A DNA stretch of 64,000 bases from Aeromicrobium marinum DSM 15272 (GTDB lineage: Bacteria; Actinomycetota; Actinomycetes; Propionibacteriales; Nocardioidaceae). A program made the position numbers and the translations under genes. The notes beneath the pieces are model-generated. The model was not told where the DNA came from and did no database searches. It worked only from the letters and a program-made list of their open reading frames with translations. The stretch spans positions 781,016-845,015 of the forward strand of contig NZ_CM001024.1 in NCBI RefSeq assembly GCF_000160775.2, written 5' to 3'. Positions 25,203 to 34,195 of the stretch are shown here, in pieces; within the stretch, counting starts at the first letter, position 1, and the number at the start of each line of letters is the position of its first letter.

Positions 25203-25973
25203 GTGCAGGCGGAGACGGCGGCCCTGAGGCGGCGCCGGTGGGCGGTGCTGCTGCCGGTCGTCATCTCCGTGCTGGTCATCTCGGTCGTCGGGGCGCTCAT
25301 CATCCGCGAGCAGCAGCGCCAGGTCGACCAGACCGGTGAGGCCGATGCGGCGGCCCTGGCCTACTTCGCGGAGGTGACGGAGTTCCGCGCGGGGGTGGTC
25401 GCCGTGGTCGACGCGAACATCGACGCCGATCCCGCAGATCTGCGGGCAGCGGTCGAGACGGCGATCGCCGATCCGCCGGTGCTGGCGCCGGCCACCCCGG
25501 AGGGCGAGCTGACCTCGTCGACCTACCGCGACGCCCAGGCGACCGCCGTGACCCTGCTGGACCCGTACCGCGAGCTGATGGCCGTGCTCGACACCGCGGT
25601 GGTGGCCGAACCGTTCATCGCCGCAGCGGAGGAGGTGCTGGCCCTGAGGATCACGGACATCGTCGGCACCGACACCCTGACGTCGGGGGAGCCGGTGGAG
25701 GCCGAGGTCATCCCGACCTTCGAACGGGGACTGGCCGCGTTCGAGTCGACCCCGGTGCCGCCGGGGCAGGAGGACCTCGCCGCCACGGTCAGCGCCGCCG
25801 TGCAGTACGTCATCGACCAGTCGTCGATCCTCGCGTCCCTCGCCCGTCTCGGGCAGAGCTACTCGTTCGGCTACTCCGACCAGTTCAACCTGGCGAGCGA
25901 GGCGGTCCGTGCCTACGGGCTGACGGTCGAGAGCGATCTCGCCGTGGCCGTCGACGCGATCGACCTGCCCTGA
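25203..25973 (+). CDS. single-span membrane-anchored unknown protein
   Basis: The 256-residue product has a basic N-terminus (ALRRRRWAV), a membrane helix at about 15-38 (LLPVVISVLVISVVGALII) and a large outer part that is acidic and mostly helical. A GTG at 25203, 11 bases after cimA, is the only good start before the helix. The outer part has no Cys and few aromatic residues except QSYSFGYSDQFN near 222. No family is recognised. It may share the cimA transcript, but nothing in the sequence links its role to amino acid synthesis. Confidence 0.65.
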   Translation: MQAETAALRRRRWAVLLPVVISVLVISVVGALIIREQQRQVDQTGEADAAALAYFAEVTEFRAGVVAVVDANIDADPADLRAAVETAIADPPVLAPATPEGELTSSTYRDAQATAVTLLDPYRELMAVLDTAVVAEPFIAAAEEVLALRITDIVGTDTLTSGEPVEAEVIPTFERGLAAFESTPVPPGQEDLAATVSAAVQYVIDQSSILASLARLGQSYSFGYSDQFNLASEAVRAYGLTVESDLAVAVDAIDLP

Positions 25974-25996
25974 CCTCGGGCCTGCCGTGGGTCAGG
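25969..25996. terminator. hairpin across two convergent stop codons
   Basis: CCTGACC (25969-25975) and GGTCAGG (25990-25996) pair perfectly over a 14-base loop. The TGA of the plus-strand gene lies in the left arm and the stop of the minus-strand GNAT gene in the right arm, so one element serves both. There is no T tract. Confidence 0.5.
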
Positions 25997-26429
25997 ACGT
26001 CCCGGGACGCCGCATCGGCACGTGGTCGATGCCGGCCTCGACGTAGGGGTCGCCGCACCGCGTGTAGCCGAACCCGGCGTACCACTGCTCGAGGTAGGCC
26101 TGGGCGCCCAGGCGCAGCTCATCGTCGCCCCACCGGTCGTGGACCGCGGTGATCAGTCGGCCGGAGAGTCCACGTCCCCGAGCGTCGCGACGGGTGCAGA
26201 CCCGTCCGATCCGGCGGATGCCGTCGGTCGCCACGAACGTGCGCAGGTAGCTGGAGAGGCCGGCGTCGTCGGCGAACCAGCCGTGGGTCGTGCCGGCCAG
26301 CAGGTCGAGTCCGTCGACGTCCGGCTCGTCGCAGCGCTGCTCGACGGCGAAGACGAGGTCGCGGACCTGCCAGACGGCGTACACGTCGGCCGCAGAGAGT
26401 CGGTCGCCGGCCACGAAGGTCGGGTCCAT
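25992..26429 (-). CDS. GNAT-family N-acetyltransferase (ElaA-like)
   Basis: The 145-residue product has the ElaA/GNAT plan: YAVWQVRDLVFAVEQRC near residue 18, the DGLDLLAGTTHGWFADD strands, acetyl-CoA binding RRDARGRGLSGRLI near 82 (R-x-x-G-x-G/L form) and AYLEQWYAGFGYTRCG near 113, where the Tyr is the usual general acid. The acceptor is unknown. The ATG at 26429 was chosen over the adjoining GTG at 26432. It lies just downstream of zur with 31 bases between, and may be read from the same transcript. Confidence 0.82.
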   Translation of the reverse strand: MDPTFVAGDRLSAADVYAVWQVRDLVFAVEQRCDEPDVDGLDLLAGTTHGWFADDAGLSSYLRTFVATDGIRRIGRVCTRRDARGRGLSGRLITAVHDRWGDDELRLGAQAYLEQWYAGFGYTRCGDPYVEAGIDHVPMRRPGTS

Positions 26430-26460
26430 CACGCCACCCCGACCTGGACGGTGCGCATCG

Positions 26461-26859
26461 TCAACGGGCGGCCGCGGTGCACGTGGCGCAGGAACCGAAG
26501 ATCTCCAGGGTGTGGGCGACGTCGGAGAACCCGTGCTTCTCGGCGACGCCGTCGGCCCAGCGCTCGACCGTGGGTCCCTCGACCTCGACCGTGCGGCCGC
26601 AGGTGCGGCACACCAGGTGGTGATGGTGGCCCGAGCTGCACTGGCGGTACAGGACCTCGCCGTCGTCGTTGCGCAGGGCGTCGACCTCTGCGGCGTCGGC
26701 CAGGGCCTGCAGGTTGCGGTACACGGTGGACAGGCCGACCGACTCGCCGCGATGCCGCAGGATGTCGTGGATCTCCTGGGCGCTCGCGAACCCGTCGAGA
26801 TCGGCGAGGATCGCGGCGACCGCTCGGCGCTGGCGGGTGTTGCGGGGTGCTTCGACCAT
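26461..26859 (-). CDS. zur: Fur-family zinc uptake regulator
   Basis: The 132-residue product is a Fur-family repressor: winged helix (RQRRAVAAIL, FASAQEIHDIL, GLSTVYRNLQAL) and a metal-binding C-terminal domain with GHHHHLVCRTCGRTVEVEG and GSCATC, giving two CxxC pairs for the structural zinc. Its place at the end of the znuACB cluster identifies it as Zur rather than Fur. It should bind the Zur box upstream of znuA when zinc is plentiful. The start ATG lies 17 bases after the znuB stop. Confidence 0.9.
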   Translation of the reverse strand: MVEAPRNTRQRRAVAAILADLDGFASAQEIHDILRHRGESVGLSTVYRNLQALADAAEVDALRNDDGEVLYRQCSSGHHHHLVCRTCGRTVEVEGPTVERWADGVAEKHGFSDVAHTLEIFGSCATCTAAAR

Positions 26860-26875
26860 GGCTGTGCAGACCTCC

Positions 26876-27718
26876 TCAGGCCAACTCTAGTGGTCGGTCC
26901 CGACGGCGGAGCAGGCGCGAGCGCACGCCACGGCCGAGGGCCAGGACCGCGAAGGTGCCCAGCGCGAGGAGCACGATCGTCGGACCGGGCTGGGTGTCGA
27001 TCTCGAAGCTCACGACGACGCCGCCGACCGCAGCCGCCAGGCCGAGCAGCATCGCGAGCAGGTGGGTGCCGCGGAAGGTCCGGCTGACCTGCTGGGCCGC
27101 GGCGACGGGCACCACCATCAGGGCCGAGACCAGCAGCAGGCCGACGGTCCGCATGGCCACGGTGATGGTCACGGCCGCGAGGACGGCGACCAGGATGCCG
27201 TAGAGCCGGGTGGGCACGCCGCTGACCCGGGCGTGCTCCTCGTCCTGGCAGACGGCGAACAGCTGGGGGGTGAGCAGCAGGGTCACGGCGAGGACGACGG
27301 CGCCCAGCACGACCACGGCCACGAGGTCGTCACGGTCGACCGTGACGATCGACCCGAACAGGTAGCTGTTGAGGACGCTGGCGCTGTCACCCGCGAGGTT
27401 CGTCAGCAGCACCCCGCCGGCGAGTCCGCCGTAGAACAACATCGCCAGGGCGACGTCGCCGCTGGTCCGTCCGTAGATCCGCAGCACCTCGATCAGGACC
27501 GCGCCGGCAGCGGCCACCAGCACCGCGGTGAGCACCGGCGCGAGACCGGTCAGCAGACCCAGGGCCACCCCCGTCAGCGCCACGTGGCCGAGGCCGTCGC
27601 CGAGCAGGGCGAGTCGGCGCTGCACGACGAACGTGCCGATCGCGGGCGCGGTGACCCCGGTGACCACGGCGGCCACGAGGGCGTACCGCATGAAGTCGTA
27701 CTGCAGCAGCTCCAACAT
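26876..27718 (-). CDS. znuB: zinc ABC transporter permease
   Basis: The 280-residue product is an ABC-3 type permease with about eight membrane helices. MRYALVAAVVTGVTAPAIGTF at the start, LLGDGLGHVALTGVALG near 38 (a conserved metal-permease motif) and ALMVVPVAAAQQVSRTF near 205 (contact with the ATPase) are typical. It forms the channel for zinc taken from ZnuA. Its ATG overlaps the znuC stop by one base (TGATG on the coding strand), so the two are coupled. Confidence 0.92.
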   Translation of the reverse strand: MLELLQYDFMRYALVAAVVTGVTAPAIGTFVVQRRLALLGDGLGHVALTGVALGLLTGLAPVLTAVLVAAAGAVLIEVLRIYGRTSGDVALAMLFYGGLAGGVLLTNLAGDSASVLNSYLFGSIVTVDRDDLVAVVVLGAVVLAVTLLLTPQLFAVCQDEEHARVSGVPTRLYGILVAVLAAVTITVAMRTVGLLLVSALMVVPVAAAQQVSRTFRGTHLLAMLLGLAAAVGGVVVSFEIDTQPGPTIVLLALGTFAVLALGRGVRSRLLRRRDRPLELA

Positions 27719-28491
27719 CAGATGATCGCCTCACCGGGGAAGGGGGACAGCCGGGGAGGGGCGCCGGAGTGCGGGTGGCCGTGCGCGTCGTCCTCGGGGG
27801 CGGCGGCGGGGACGCCGGCGAAGGTGATCCGGCCACGGTCGACCACGACGGCCCGGTCGACGACGGGGCGCAGAGGGCCCAGCTCGTGCTCGACCAGCAG
27901 GACGGCACCGCCGGCCGCGGTGAACGTCGCGAGGAGGTCGGCGAGGGCCTCGGTGTTGGCCTGGTCGACCCCGGCGGTCGGTTCGTCCATCACCAGCAGA
28001 TCGGGGTCGGTGACCAGGGCGCGAGCGATCAGGGCGCGTTGGTGCTGGCCGCCCGACAGCTCGGTGACCGGGGTGGTCAGGTGGTCGCCGAGCCCGACCT
28101 TCGCCACGGCGGCCTCGACGGCGTCACGGTCGGCCCGTCGAGCCGGACCGAGGAAGCGACGCAACGACAGCCGGCCGCTCATGACGACCTCACGGACGGA
28201 GGCGGGGACCCCCGAGGCCTCCGACGACCGTTGGGGCACGTAACCGAGCCGGTGCCGGTGGGTGAACGACTCCAGTGGCGTGCCGAACAGCTCGATCGTG
28301 CCGGACCGACGGGGGACCAGGCCGACCGCGCTGCGCACGATCGTGGACTTGCCCGACCCGTTCGCCCCCAGCAGGGCCACGAGCTCGCCCCGGGAGACGT
28401 CGAGGTCGACCTGCCGGAGGACAGGTCGACCCGCGAGATCGACGTCGAGGCCCCGGATGCGCAGCGCGGGTGCCTCGTCAGGATCGGTCAT
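27718..28491 (-). CDS. znuC: zinc ABC transporter ATPase
   Basis: The 257-residue product is a complete ABC ATPase: Walker A GANGSGKST near residue 41, Q-loop LGYVPQRS, signature ELSGGQHQRALIARAL near 144, Walker B LLVMDEPTAGVD near 164 and the switch His in LLVEHELG. It powers zinc import through ZnuB. Start and znuA stop overlap by four bases. A His/Asp-rich stretch (DDAHGHPHSG) near the C-terminus may bind metal; this is seen in some zinc and manganese systems. Confidence 0.92.
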   Translation of the reverse strand: MTDPDEAPALRIRGLDVDLAGRPVLRQVDLDVSRGELVALLGANGSGKSTIVRSAVGLVPRRSGTIELFGTPLESFTHRHRLGYVPQRSSEASGVPASVREVVMSGRLSLRRFLGPARRADRDAVEAAVAKVGLGDHLTTPVTELSGGQHQRALIARALVTDPDLLVMDEPTAGVDQANTEALADLLATFTAAGGAVLLVEHELGPLRPVVDRAVVVDRGRITFAGVPAAAPEDDAHGHPHSGAPPRLSPFPGEAII

Positions 28492-29462
28492 GAACAGCCG
28501 TTGGCCTCTCGGACGGCGTCGAGGTTGCGCTCCATGATGGTCAGGTAGTCGTCGTCGGCCGTCTCGTCGGACAGTCCCTCGATCGGGTCGAGCGTAGCCG
28601 TCCTGGCGCCGGTGGCCGAGGCCACGGTGTCGGCGATGGCCGCGCTGACCAGCTCCTCGGTGAACACCGTCGTGATGCCCTGGTCCTCGACGAGGTCGGT
28701 GATCGCGGCCAGCTGCGCCCCGGTCGGCTCGTCCGACGGGTTGAGCCCGGCGATCGGGTACTGCTGCAGGTCGTAGGTGTCGGCGAGGTACGCGAAGGCC
28801 TCGTGCGACGTGACGATGCTGCGTCGCTCGCAGGTGGCCAGCCCGGCCGTGTAGTCCTCGTCGAGGGTCTCCAGCTCCGCGACCAGCGAGGCGGCGTTCG
28901 CCTGGTAGGTGTCGGCGTTGTCCGCGTCGGCGGAGACCAGCGCGTCGCGGACGGCCTCGGCCGCTGAGGCCATGCGGGACGGGTCCAGCCAGAAGTGCGG
29001 GTCGACCCCGCCGTGGTCGTGGCCCTCGTGGTCCTCGTCGGAGTGGCCCTCCTCGTCGGAGTGCTCCTCGCCCTCGTGGTCGTGCTCCTCGTCGCCCTCC
29101 AGCAGCCCGACGACCTCACCGAGCTCGACGACCCCGGCGTCGCGGTCGGCCTGCTCGACGGCGGCATCGACGGCGGGCTGGAACGACTCGGTGTAGACGA
29201 TCACGTCGGCCGAGCCGAACGCGGCCACCTGCCGTCCGGTCAGCTCGACGTCGTGCGGGTCGACCCCCGGGGCGGTGACGTTCTCGACCGTGGCCAGGTC
29301 GCCGGCGACCCGCTCGGCGACGAACGTGAAGGGGTAGGCCGAGGTCAGGACGGTCACCCCGTCGTCGCCGTCGGCCGCGGCTCCACAGGCCGGGAGGACC
29401 AGCAGCGGGGCGGTGAGGACAGCGGCGGTGCGGGCGAGCCGGGCGCGGGGGGAGTCATGCAT
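28488..29462 (-). CDS. znuA: zinc-binding lipoprotein of ABC transporter
   Basis: The 324-residue product is a cluster 9 solute-binding protein. Residues 1-26 form a lipoprotein signal ending LPAC (Cys26). Zinc ligands are His70 (DPHDVELT), His156 ([10 protein letters not shown]), a His in [12 protein letters not shown] and a late Asp/Glu. An acidic His-rich loop at about 126-150 ([15 protein letters not shown] and following) is the mark of zinc rather than manganese proteins. The ATG has AGGGAGG upstream; a longer frame runs past the Zur box and is not used. It heads the znuA-znuC-znuB-zur unit. Confidence 0.93.
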   Translation of the reverse strand: MHDSPRARLARTAAVLTAPLLVLPACGAAADGDDGVTVLTSAYPFTFVAERVAGDLATVENVTAPGVDPHDVELTGRQVAAFGSADVIVYTESFQPAVDAAVEQADRDAGVVELGEVVGLLEGDEEHDHEGEEHSDEEGHSDEDHEGHDHGGVDPHFWLDPSRMASAAEAVRDALVSADADNADTYQANAASLVAELETLDEDYTAGLATCERRSIVTSHEAFAYLADTYDLQQYPIAGLNPSDEPTGAQLAAITDLVEDQGITTVFTEELVSAAIADTVASATGARTATLDPIEGLSDETADDDYLTIMERNLDAVREANGCS

Positions 29463-29482
29463 GGGACCAGCCTCCCTGCGCA

Positions 29483-29497
29483 TGGGAACCATTGTCA
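29483..29497. promoter_or_regulatory. Zur box upstream of znuA
   Basis: On the minus strand the 15 bases read TGACAATGGTTCCCA, close to the Zur consensus form TGA-n-AAT-n-ATT-n-TCA (two or three mismatches in the second half). It begins 21 bases before the znuA ATG, overlapping the place of the core promoter, where bound Zur would block transcription. Confidence 0.6.
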
Positions 29498-29587
29498 AAT
29501 CGAGCACCTGACCGGTCAGGGTCGCTGCCCGCACGAGCGCTAGTCTGGACCGTCCCCCGACATCCAGCCGGAACGGAGTGCCCACCC

Positions 29588-30976
29588 ATGGCCACCTCGA
29601 CGATCGACACCGTCATCAGCCTGTGCAAGCGACGCGGGTTCGTCTACCAGTGCGGTGAGATCTACGGCGGTACCAAGTCCGCGTGGGACTACGGGCCGCT
29701 CGGGGTCGAGCTCAAGGAGAACATCAAGCGCCAGTGGTGGCGCACGATGGTCCAGGGCCGCGACGACGTCGTCGGCCTCGACTCCTCCGTCGTGCTCCCG
29801 CCCGCGGTGTGGGAGGCCTCAGGGCACCTGTCGGCCTTCGTCGACCCGCTCGTGGAGTGTCTGTCGTGCCACCGCCGGTACCGGCAGGACCACCTGCAGG
29901 AGGCGTACGCGGAGAAGAAGGGCCTGGACGACCCCGACGCCGTCGGCATGGACCTGCTGGTGTGCGCCAACTGCGGCACCAAGGGGCAGTGGACCGAGCC
30001 GAAGATGTTCAACGGCCTGCTGAAGACGCACCTGGGCCCGGTGGAGTCGGCGGAGGGCCTGCACTACCTGCGCCCGGAGACCGCGCAGGGCATCTTCGTC
30101 AACTTCGCCCAGGTCATGACCAGCTCGCGCCGCAAGCCCCCGTTCGGCATCGGCCAGATCGGCAAGAGCTTCCGCAACGAGATCACCCCCGGCAACTTCA
30201 TCTTCCGCACCCGCGAGTTCGAGCAGATGGAGATGGAGTACTTCGTCGCCCCGGGCGCCGACGAGGAGGCGCACGAGTACTGGTTGGGCGAGCGCATGCG
30301 GTGGTACACCGACCTGGGCATCGCGGCCGACAACCTGCGGTTCTTCGAGCACCCCGCCGAGAAGCTCTCGCACTACGCCAAGCGGACCGTCGACATCGAG
30401 TACCGCTTCGGCTTCCAGGGCTCGGAGTGGGGCGAGCTCGAGGGCGTCGCCAACCGCACCGACTTCGACCTGTCGACGCACAGCTCGCACTCGGGCAAGG
30501 ACCTGCGGTACTTCGACCAGGAGTCCGGCGACCGCTGGTTCCCCTACGTCATCGAGCCCGCGGCCGGGGTCAACCGGTCGATGATGGCCTTCCTCGTCGA
30601 CGCCTACGCCGAGGACGAGGCGCCCAACTCCAAGGGCGGTGTCGACACCCGCACGGTGCTGCGGCTCGACCCCCGCCTGGCCCCCTGCAAGGTCGCGGTG
30701 CTCCCGCTGTCGCGCAACGAGCAGCTCTCGCCGGCGGCCCGCAGTCTCGCCACCGAGCTGCGGGGCTACTGGAACGTCGACTTCGACGACTCGGCGGCGA
30801 TCGGCAAGCGGTACCGACGCCAGGACGAGATCGGCACGCCGTTCTGCGTCACGGTCGACTTCGACACGCTCGACGACCAGGCCGTCACCATCCGCGAGCG
30901 GGACTCCATGCAGCAGGAGCGGGTCGCCCTCACGCAGGTCCGCGAGTGGCTCGCGGCGCGCCTGCCCGGCTGCTGA
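29588..30976 (+). CDS. glyS: glycyl-tRNA synthetase (dimeric class II type)
   Basis: The 462-residue product is the alpha-2 type GlyRS. It shows [16 protein letters not shown] at 13-28, [17 protein letters not shown], the inserted Zn-like region [10 protein letters not shown] and [21 protein letters not shown] (class II motif area), the [25 protein letters not shown] block split here at 20 residues, and the C-terminal anticodon-binding domain ([15 protein letters not shown]). A TAGTCT box at 29540 lies about 40 bases before the ATG, so this gene has a short untranslated leader. It diverges from znuA. Confidence 0.96.
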   Translation: MATSTIDTVISLCKRRGFVYQCGEIYGGTKSAWDYGPLGVELKENIKRQWWRTMVQGRDDVVGLDSSVVLPPAVWEASGHLSAFVDPLVECLSCHRRYRQDHLQEAYAEKKGLDDPDAVGMDLLVCANCGTKGQWTEPKMFNGLLKTHLGPVESAEGLHYLRPETAQGIFVNFAQVMTSSRRKPPFGIGQIGKSFRNEITPGNFIFRTREFEQMEMEYFVAPGADEEAHEYWLGERMRWYTDLGIAADNLRFFEHPAEKLSHYAKRTVDIEYRFGFQGSEWGELEGVANRTDFDLSTHSSHSGKDLRYFDQESGDRWFPYVIEPAAGVNRSMMAFLVDAYAEDEAPNSKGGVDTRTVLRLDPRLAPCKVAVLPLSRNEQLSPAARSLATELRGYWNVDFDDSAAIGKRYRRQDEIGTPFCVTVDFDTLDDQAVTIRERDSMQQERVALTQVREWLAARLPGC

Positions 30977-31001
30977 CCCGGCCGAGGGTCAGAATCGGCT
31001 C

Positions 31002-31586
31002 GTGAAGACCATGCGCACCGCTGCGGCAGCCGTGTCCGTCGCCCTCGTCACCCTCCTCGCAGCCTGTGGGGGTGGCGACGAGGAGCCCGAACCGCGTGCC
31101 TCCGTGCCCGCCGGCTTCGACCTGCCGGCGGGTGTCGAGATCACCCCCGGCGGCACGCAGCTCACCGAGGACGAGCCGGCCACGGTGGTCTACCAGGTCG
31201 GCGACGGAGCGGCCAGCGCCGTGACCGTGACGGTCTCGGCGGTCCGCCGCGGCGCCATCGAGGACTTCCGGTTCTTCTCGCTCGACGAGGCAGCCCTGCA
31301 GTCGACGCCGTTCTACGTCGACCTGACGGTCGTCAACGAGGGGCCGGCCGGCCTGGGCGGCGTCGCCCTGCCGATCTTCGCCAGGGACGACAAGAACGTG
31401 CTCCTGCCGCCGAACGAGGTGGTGGGTCAGTTCGCGCCCTGCCCCAACGGCACCCTGCCCGAGAGCTTCCTGCCCGACTCCGAGGCGACGCTGTGCCTGG
31501 TGTACCTGGTGGCCGCCGGCAACGCCCTCGTGTCGGTCGACCTGCAGCCCGGGTCGTCGGCCGACGCCATCCGATGGAGCCCGTGA
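31002..31586 (+). CDS. putative lipoprotein
   Basis: The 194-residue product has a signal MKTMRTAAAAVSVALV ending in the lipobox LLAAC (Cys at residue 22), then a Gly/Asp/Glu linker and a beta-rich domain with paired Cys (FAPCPNGTLP and EATLCLVYLV), likely one immunoglobulin-like fold with a disulfide. It is a DUF4352-like arrangement, but I do not assign a role. A CAGAAT hexamer at 30990-30995 ends exactly seven bases before the GTG, supporting a leaderless start. Its stop overlaps the start of dusB. Confidence 0.75.
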   Translation: MKTMRTAAAAVSVALVTLLAACGGGDEEPEPRASVPAGFDLPAGVEITPGGTQLTEDEPATVVYQVGDGAASAVTVTVSAVRRGAIEDFRFFSLDEAALQSTPFYVDLTVVNEGPAGLGGVALPIFARDDKNVLLPPNEVVGQFAPCPNGTLPESFLPDSEATLCLVYLVAAGNALVSVDLQPGSSADAIRWSP

Positions 31587-32872
31587 GCGACGCCGCGCTG
31601 CCCGGCCCGCTGCGCCTGGGCGACCTGACCGTCGACGTGCCGGTGGTGCTGGCCCCCATGGCCGGAGTCACCAACGCGGCCTTCCGCCAGCTCTGTGCCG
31701 AGCAGGGCGCCCTTCGAGGCTCGCAGGCTCGCACCTCAGGACAGGCCCTTCGAGGCTCGCAGGCTCGCACCTCAGGACAGGCCCTTCGAGGCTCGCAGGC
31801 TCGCACCTCAGGACAGGCCCTTCGAGGCTCGCAGGCTCGCACCTCAGGACAAGCCGGCCTGTACGTGTGCGAGATGATCACGTCCCGCGGGGTCGTCGAG
31901 GGTGACCGCACCAGCCTGGGGATGCTGACCTTCGCCCCCAACGAGCGGGTGCGGTCCGTGCAGCTGTACGGCATCGACCCGGCCACGGTCGGACGCGCGG
32001 TGGCGATCCTGTGCGGCGACCACGGTGTCGACCACGTCGACCTCAACTTCGGGTGCCCGGTCCCCAAGGTCACCCGCAAGGGCGGGGGAGCGGCGCTGCC
32101 GTGGAAGGCGACCCTGCTCGGTCGCATCCTCACCGAGGCAGTGGCTGCAGCGGCACCGTTCGGTGTTCCCGTGACGATGAAGACCCGCAAGGGCATCGAC
32201 GACGACCACCTGACCTACCTCGACGCCGGCCACATCGCCGAGGACTCCGGGTGCGCGGCCATCGCGCTGCACGGTCGCACCGCGGTGCAGCACTACTCCG
32301 GCGAGGCCGACTGGGCGGCGATCGCCGCGCTGAAGGCGGCGGTGTCGATCCCGGTGCTCGGCAACGGGGACGTCTGGGAGGCCGCCGACGCCCTCCGGAT
32401 GGTCCGCGAGACCGGCTGCGACGGCGTCGTGGTCGGCCGCGGCTGTCTCGGGAGGCCGTGGCTCTTCCGCGACCTCGCCGCCGCCTTCACCGGGGAGGAG
32501 ACCGTGCCGGCGCTGCCCACGCTCGGGGAGGTGATGGCGATCATGCGCCGGCACGCCGAGCTGCTCGGGGGCTGGCTGGGCGAGGAGCGTGGCTGCGTGG
32601 AGTTCCGCAAGCACGTCGCCTGGTACCTCAAGGGGTTCCCCGCCGGGCCGTCGGTGCGCCAGCGGTTGGGTCAGGTCTCCTCGTACGCCGCGCTCGACGA
32701 GCTGCTCGTCGAGCTGGATCCCACCGAGGCCTTCCCGGTCACCGAGCTGGGGCGTCCTCGCGGTCGACAGGGCACGCCCAAGCGGGTGGTGCTTCCGGAC
32801 GGCTGGCTGGACGACCGCGAGTTCACCGGTGCCCTCGACCCGGCGGCCGAGGACGCGACCTCGGGCGGCTGA
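31574..32872 (+). CDS. dusB: tRNA-dihydrouridine synthase B family, with an internal repeat insertion
   Basis: Dus enzymes reduce uridines in the tRNA D-loop with FMN and NADPH. The 432-residue product has VVLAPMAGVTNAAFRQL (FMN-binding first strand), QLYGIDPATVGRA, the catalytic Cys in NFGCPVPKVTRKGGG, TMKTRKGIDD, ALHGRTAVQHYSG and GNGDVWEAADAL, all in order. After residue 45, between helix one and the strand GLYVCEM, four copies of a 12-residue unit (ALRGSQARTSGQ) are inserted in frame, adding 48 residues inside the TIM barrel; without them the length would be normal. The ATG at 31574 or the GTG at 31583 (overlap with the lipoprotein stop) may be the start. Confidence 0.92.
   Translation: MEPVSDAALPGPLRLGDLTVDVPVVLAPMAGVTNAAFRQLCAEQGALRGSQARTSGQALRGSQARTSGQALRGSQARTSGQALRGSQARTSGQAGLYVCEMITSRGVVEGDRTSLGMLTFAPNERVRSVQLYGIDPATVGRAVAILCGDHGVDHVDLNFGCPVPKVTRKGGGAALPWKATLLGRILTEAVAAAAPFGVPVTMKTRKGIDDDHLTYLDAGHIAEDSGCAAIALHGRTAVQHYSGEADWAAIAALKAAVSIPVLGNGDVWEAADALRMVRETGCDGVVVGRGCLGRPWLFRDLAAAFTGEETVPALPTLGEVMAIMRRHAELLGGWLGEERGCVEFRKHVAWYLKGFPAGPSVRQRLGQVSSYAALDELLVELDPTEAFPVTELGRPRGRQGTPKRVVLPDGWLDDREFTGALDPAAEDATSGG
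31710..31853 (+). repeat. four tandem 36-bp repeats inside dusB
   Basis: The unit begins CCCTTCGAGGCTCGCAGG and ends TCAGGACAGG; it is repeated at 31710, 31746, 31782 and 31818 with a single substitution (A for G at 31852 in copy four). Unit length is a multiple of three and keeps the frame. From memory, similar TTCGAGGCTCGC...CACCTCAGG sequences are common between genes in Nocardioidaceae, so this may be an intergenic element that entered a gene. The near identity of copies suggests recent expansion. Confidence 0.95.
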
Positions 32873-32875
32873 GTC

Positions 32876-34195
32876 CTACCGGGCGGCGCGGGCGCGGTCG
32901 AGCTGCTCCAGCGCGACCCGCAGCGCGTCGGACTGCGGCAGGTGACGACCGTCGGCGTTGACCGGGCCGTCGGGCGTGTGCACCTCGAGCGTGGCGACCC
33001 CGAGACGACGCTGCAGCGGTCCCTGCCGGACCTCGACCGACTGGGTGCGGGCGTGCGGCACGAGATCGGTGTGCCGGGCGATCCAGCCCGTCCGGGCGAC
33101 GAAGCCCGAGTCGTCGGCCGCGACCCAGCGGTACCGCCAGCCGATCGGCGCGAACGGCCACGACCGCGACGACGCGCCGACCCGGCCCGCCGGTTCGACG
33201 GCGATCCCGGGGACGAGCTCGTCGATGACGGTGTTCGCGAGGTCGGCGTCGGCGATGGGCAGCAGGGTGTTGTTGGTGAGTCCTCCGGACTCGCCGTCGG
33301 AGCCCCCCGAGTAGCCGGCGACGTCGACCTCGAGCCGCCGCCAGCCGAAGCGTCGCCAGACGACCGGTTCGGTGACCCGGATGCCCTGCACCCGGTCGAA
33401 CGGAATCGTCTGGGAGGTCCTCGACAGCAGCCCGCGTTCGATGCGCAGCCCGCGTCCACCGCGGCTCAGCCGGAATCCCCACTGGGTGATCACCCGGTCG
33501 GAGACGATCCGCACGAGGAAGCTGCCGAGGGCGAAGAGGCCGCCGGCGAACAGCAGCAGCTGGGTCGTCCACAGCAGGGACGACAGCACCACGACGCTGC
33601 CGACGGCCGCCAGGGCGAAGTCCAGGCTCAGCAGGGTGCCGATGACGATCCGGTCGGGGGTGACCAGGGCCAGGATCGCCCGGTCGACGTCGTCCTCGGG
33701 CTCCTCACCGCTTCGACCGTGGGCCCGCTCCAGCAGGAGGCGGCGGACGGCGATCGCCTGGGGCCTGGTGAGGAACCGCAACGCCGTCCGCGAGTCCTTG
33801 CCGCCCGCGGTCTCGACCCGGACCTCCGCGAGGCCGGCGAGCCTCGCGAGGAGCGGCTCGGCGAGGTCGACGGACTGGATCCGCTCGAACGAGACCCGGC
33901 GTGACGTCTTCGTGAGGACGCCCGACGTGACCCGCAGCTCCTCGTGGTCGATGACGTACCGCAGGAACCACCAGGAGGCGAACCCCGCAGCCTGTCCGAC
34001 CGCCACGGCCCCCAGCAGCCCGAGGACGATCCAGTACCACCCCGGCAGGTCGATGCCGTCGCCTCCGAACACCTGCTGACCGAGGAGGGCCACCAGGATC
34101 GCTCCGCTCCAGATCAGGCCCTGGATCACGCCGGTGACCGGGTGGGTGCGCGAACCCCGTTCCTCGGACGGTGCGGGTTCAGAGTCCGGCGCCAT
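32876..34195 (-). CDS. membrane protein with bacterial PH (YdbT-like) domains
   Basis: The 439-residue product has paired membrane helices near the N-terminus (about 25-45 and 53-75) and again near 190-230, each followed by a bPH_2 (DUF304) domain: YVIDHEELRVTSGVLTKTSR with SFERIQSVD, and WGFRLSRGGRGLRIERGLL with TIPFDRVQGIRV, and a third partial one near 360. This is the YdbT plan. Such proteins may shield against bacteriocins or help membrane organisation. The gene overlaps the upstream PH gene by 17 bases with the ATG at 34195, or by 26 with a GTG at 34204. Confidence 0.82.
   Translation of the reverse strand: MAPDSEPAPSEERGSRTHPVTGVIQGLIWSGAILVALLGQQVFGGDGIDLPGWYWIVLGLLGAVAVGQAAGFASWWFLRYVIDHEELRVTSGVLTKTSRRVSFERIQSVDLAEPLLARLAGLAEVRVETAGGKDSRTALRFLTRPQAIAVRRLLLERAHGRSGEEPEDDVDRAILALVTPDRIVIGTLLSLDFALAAVGSVVVLSSLLWTTQLLLFAGGLFALGSFLVRIVSDRVITQWGFRLSRGGRGLRIERGLLSRTSQTIPFDRVQGIRVTEPVVWRRFGWRRLEVDVAGYSGGSDGESGGLTNNTLLPIADADLANTVIDELVPGIAVEPAGRVGASSRSWPFAPIGWRYRWVAADDSGFVARTGWIARHTDLVPHARTQSVEVRQGPLQRRLGVATLEVHTPDGPVNADGRHLPQSDALRVALEQLDRARAAR

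Noticed and set aside
28100..29200. Low-complexity Thr/Arg/Ser frames overlapping znuA in another frame
   Set aside because: They arise from the repetitive His/Glu/Asp codons of the znuA metal loop read out of frame.
31710..31853. Tandem 36-bp repeats as a possible CRISPR array
   Set aside because: Copies are directly adjacent with no spacers, lie within a coding gene and keep its frame; no cas gene is near.
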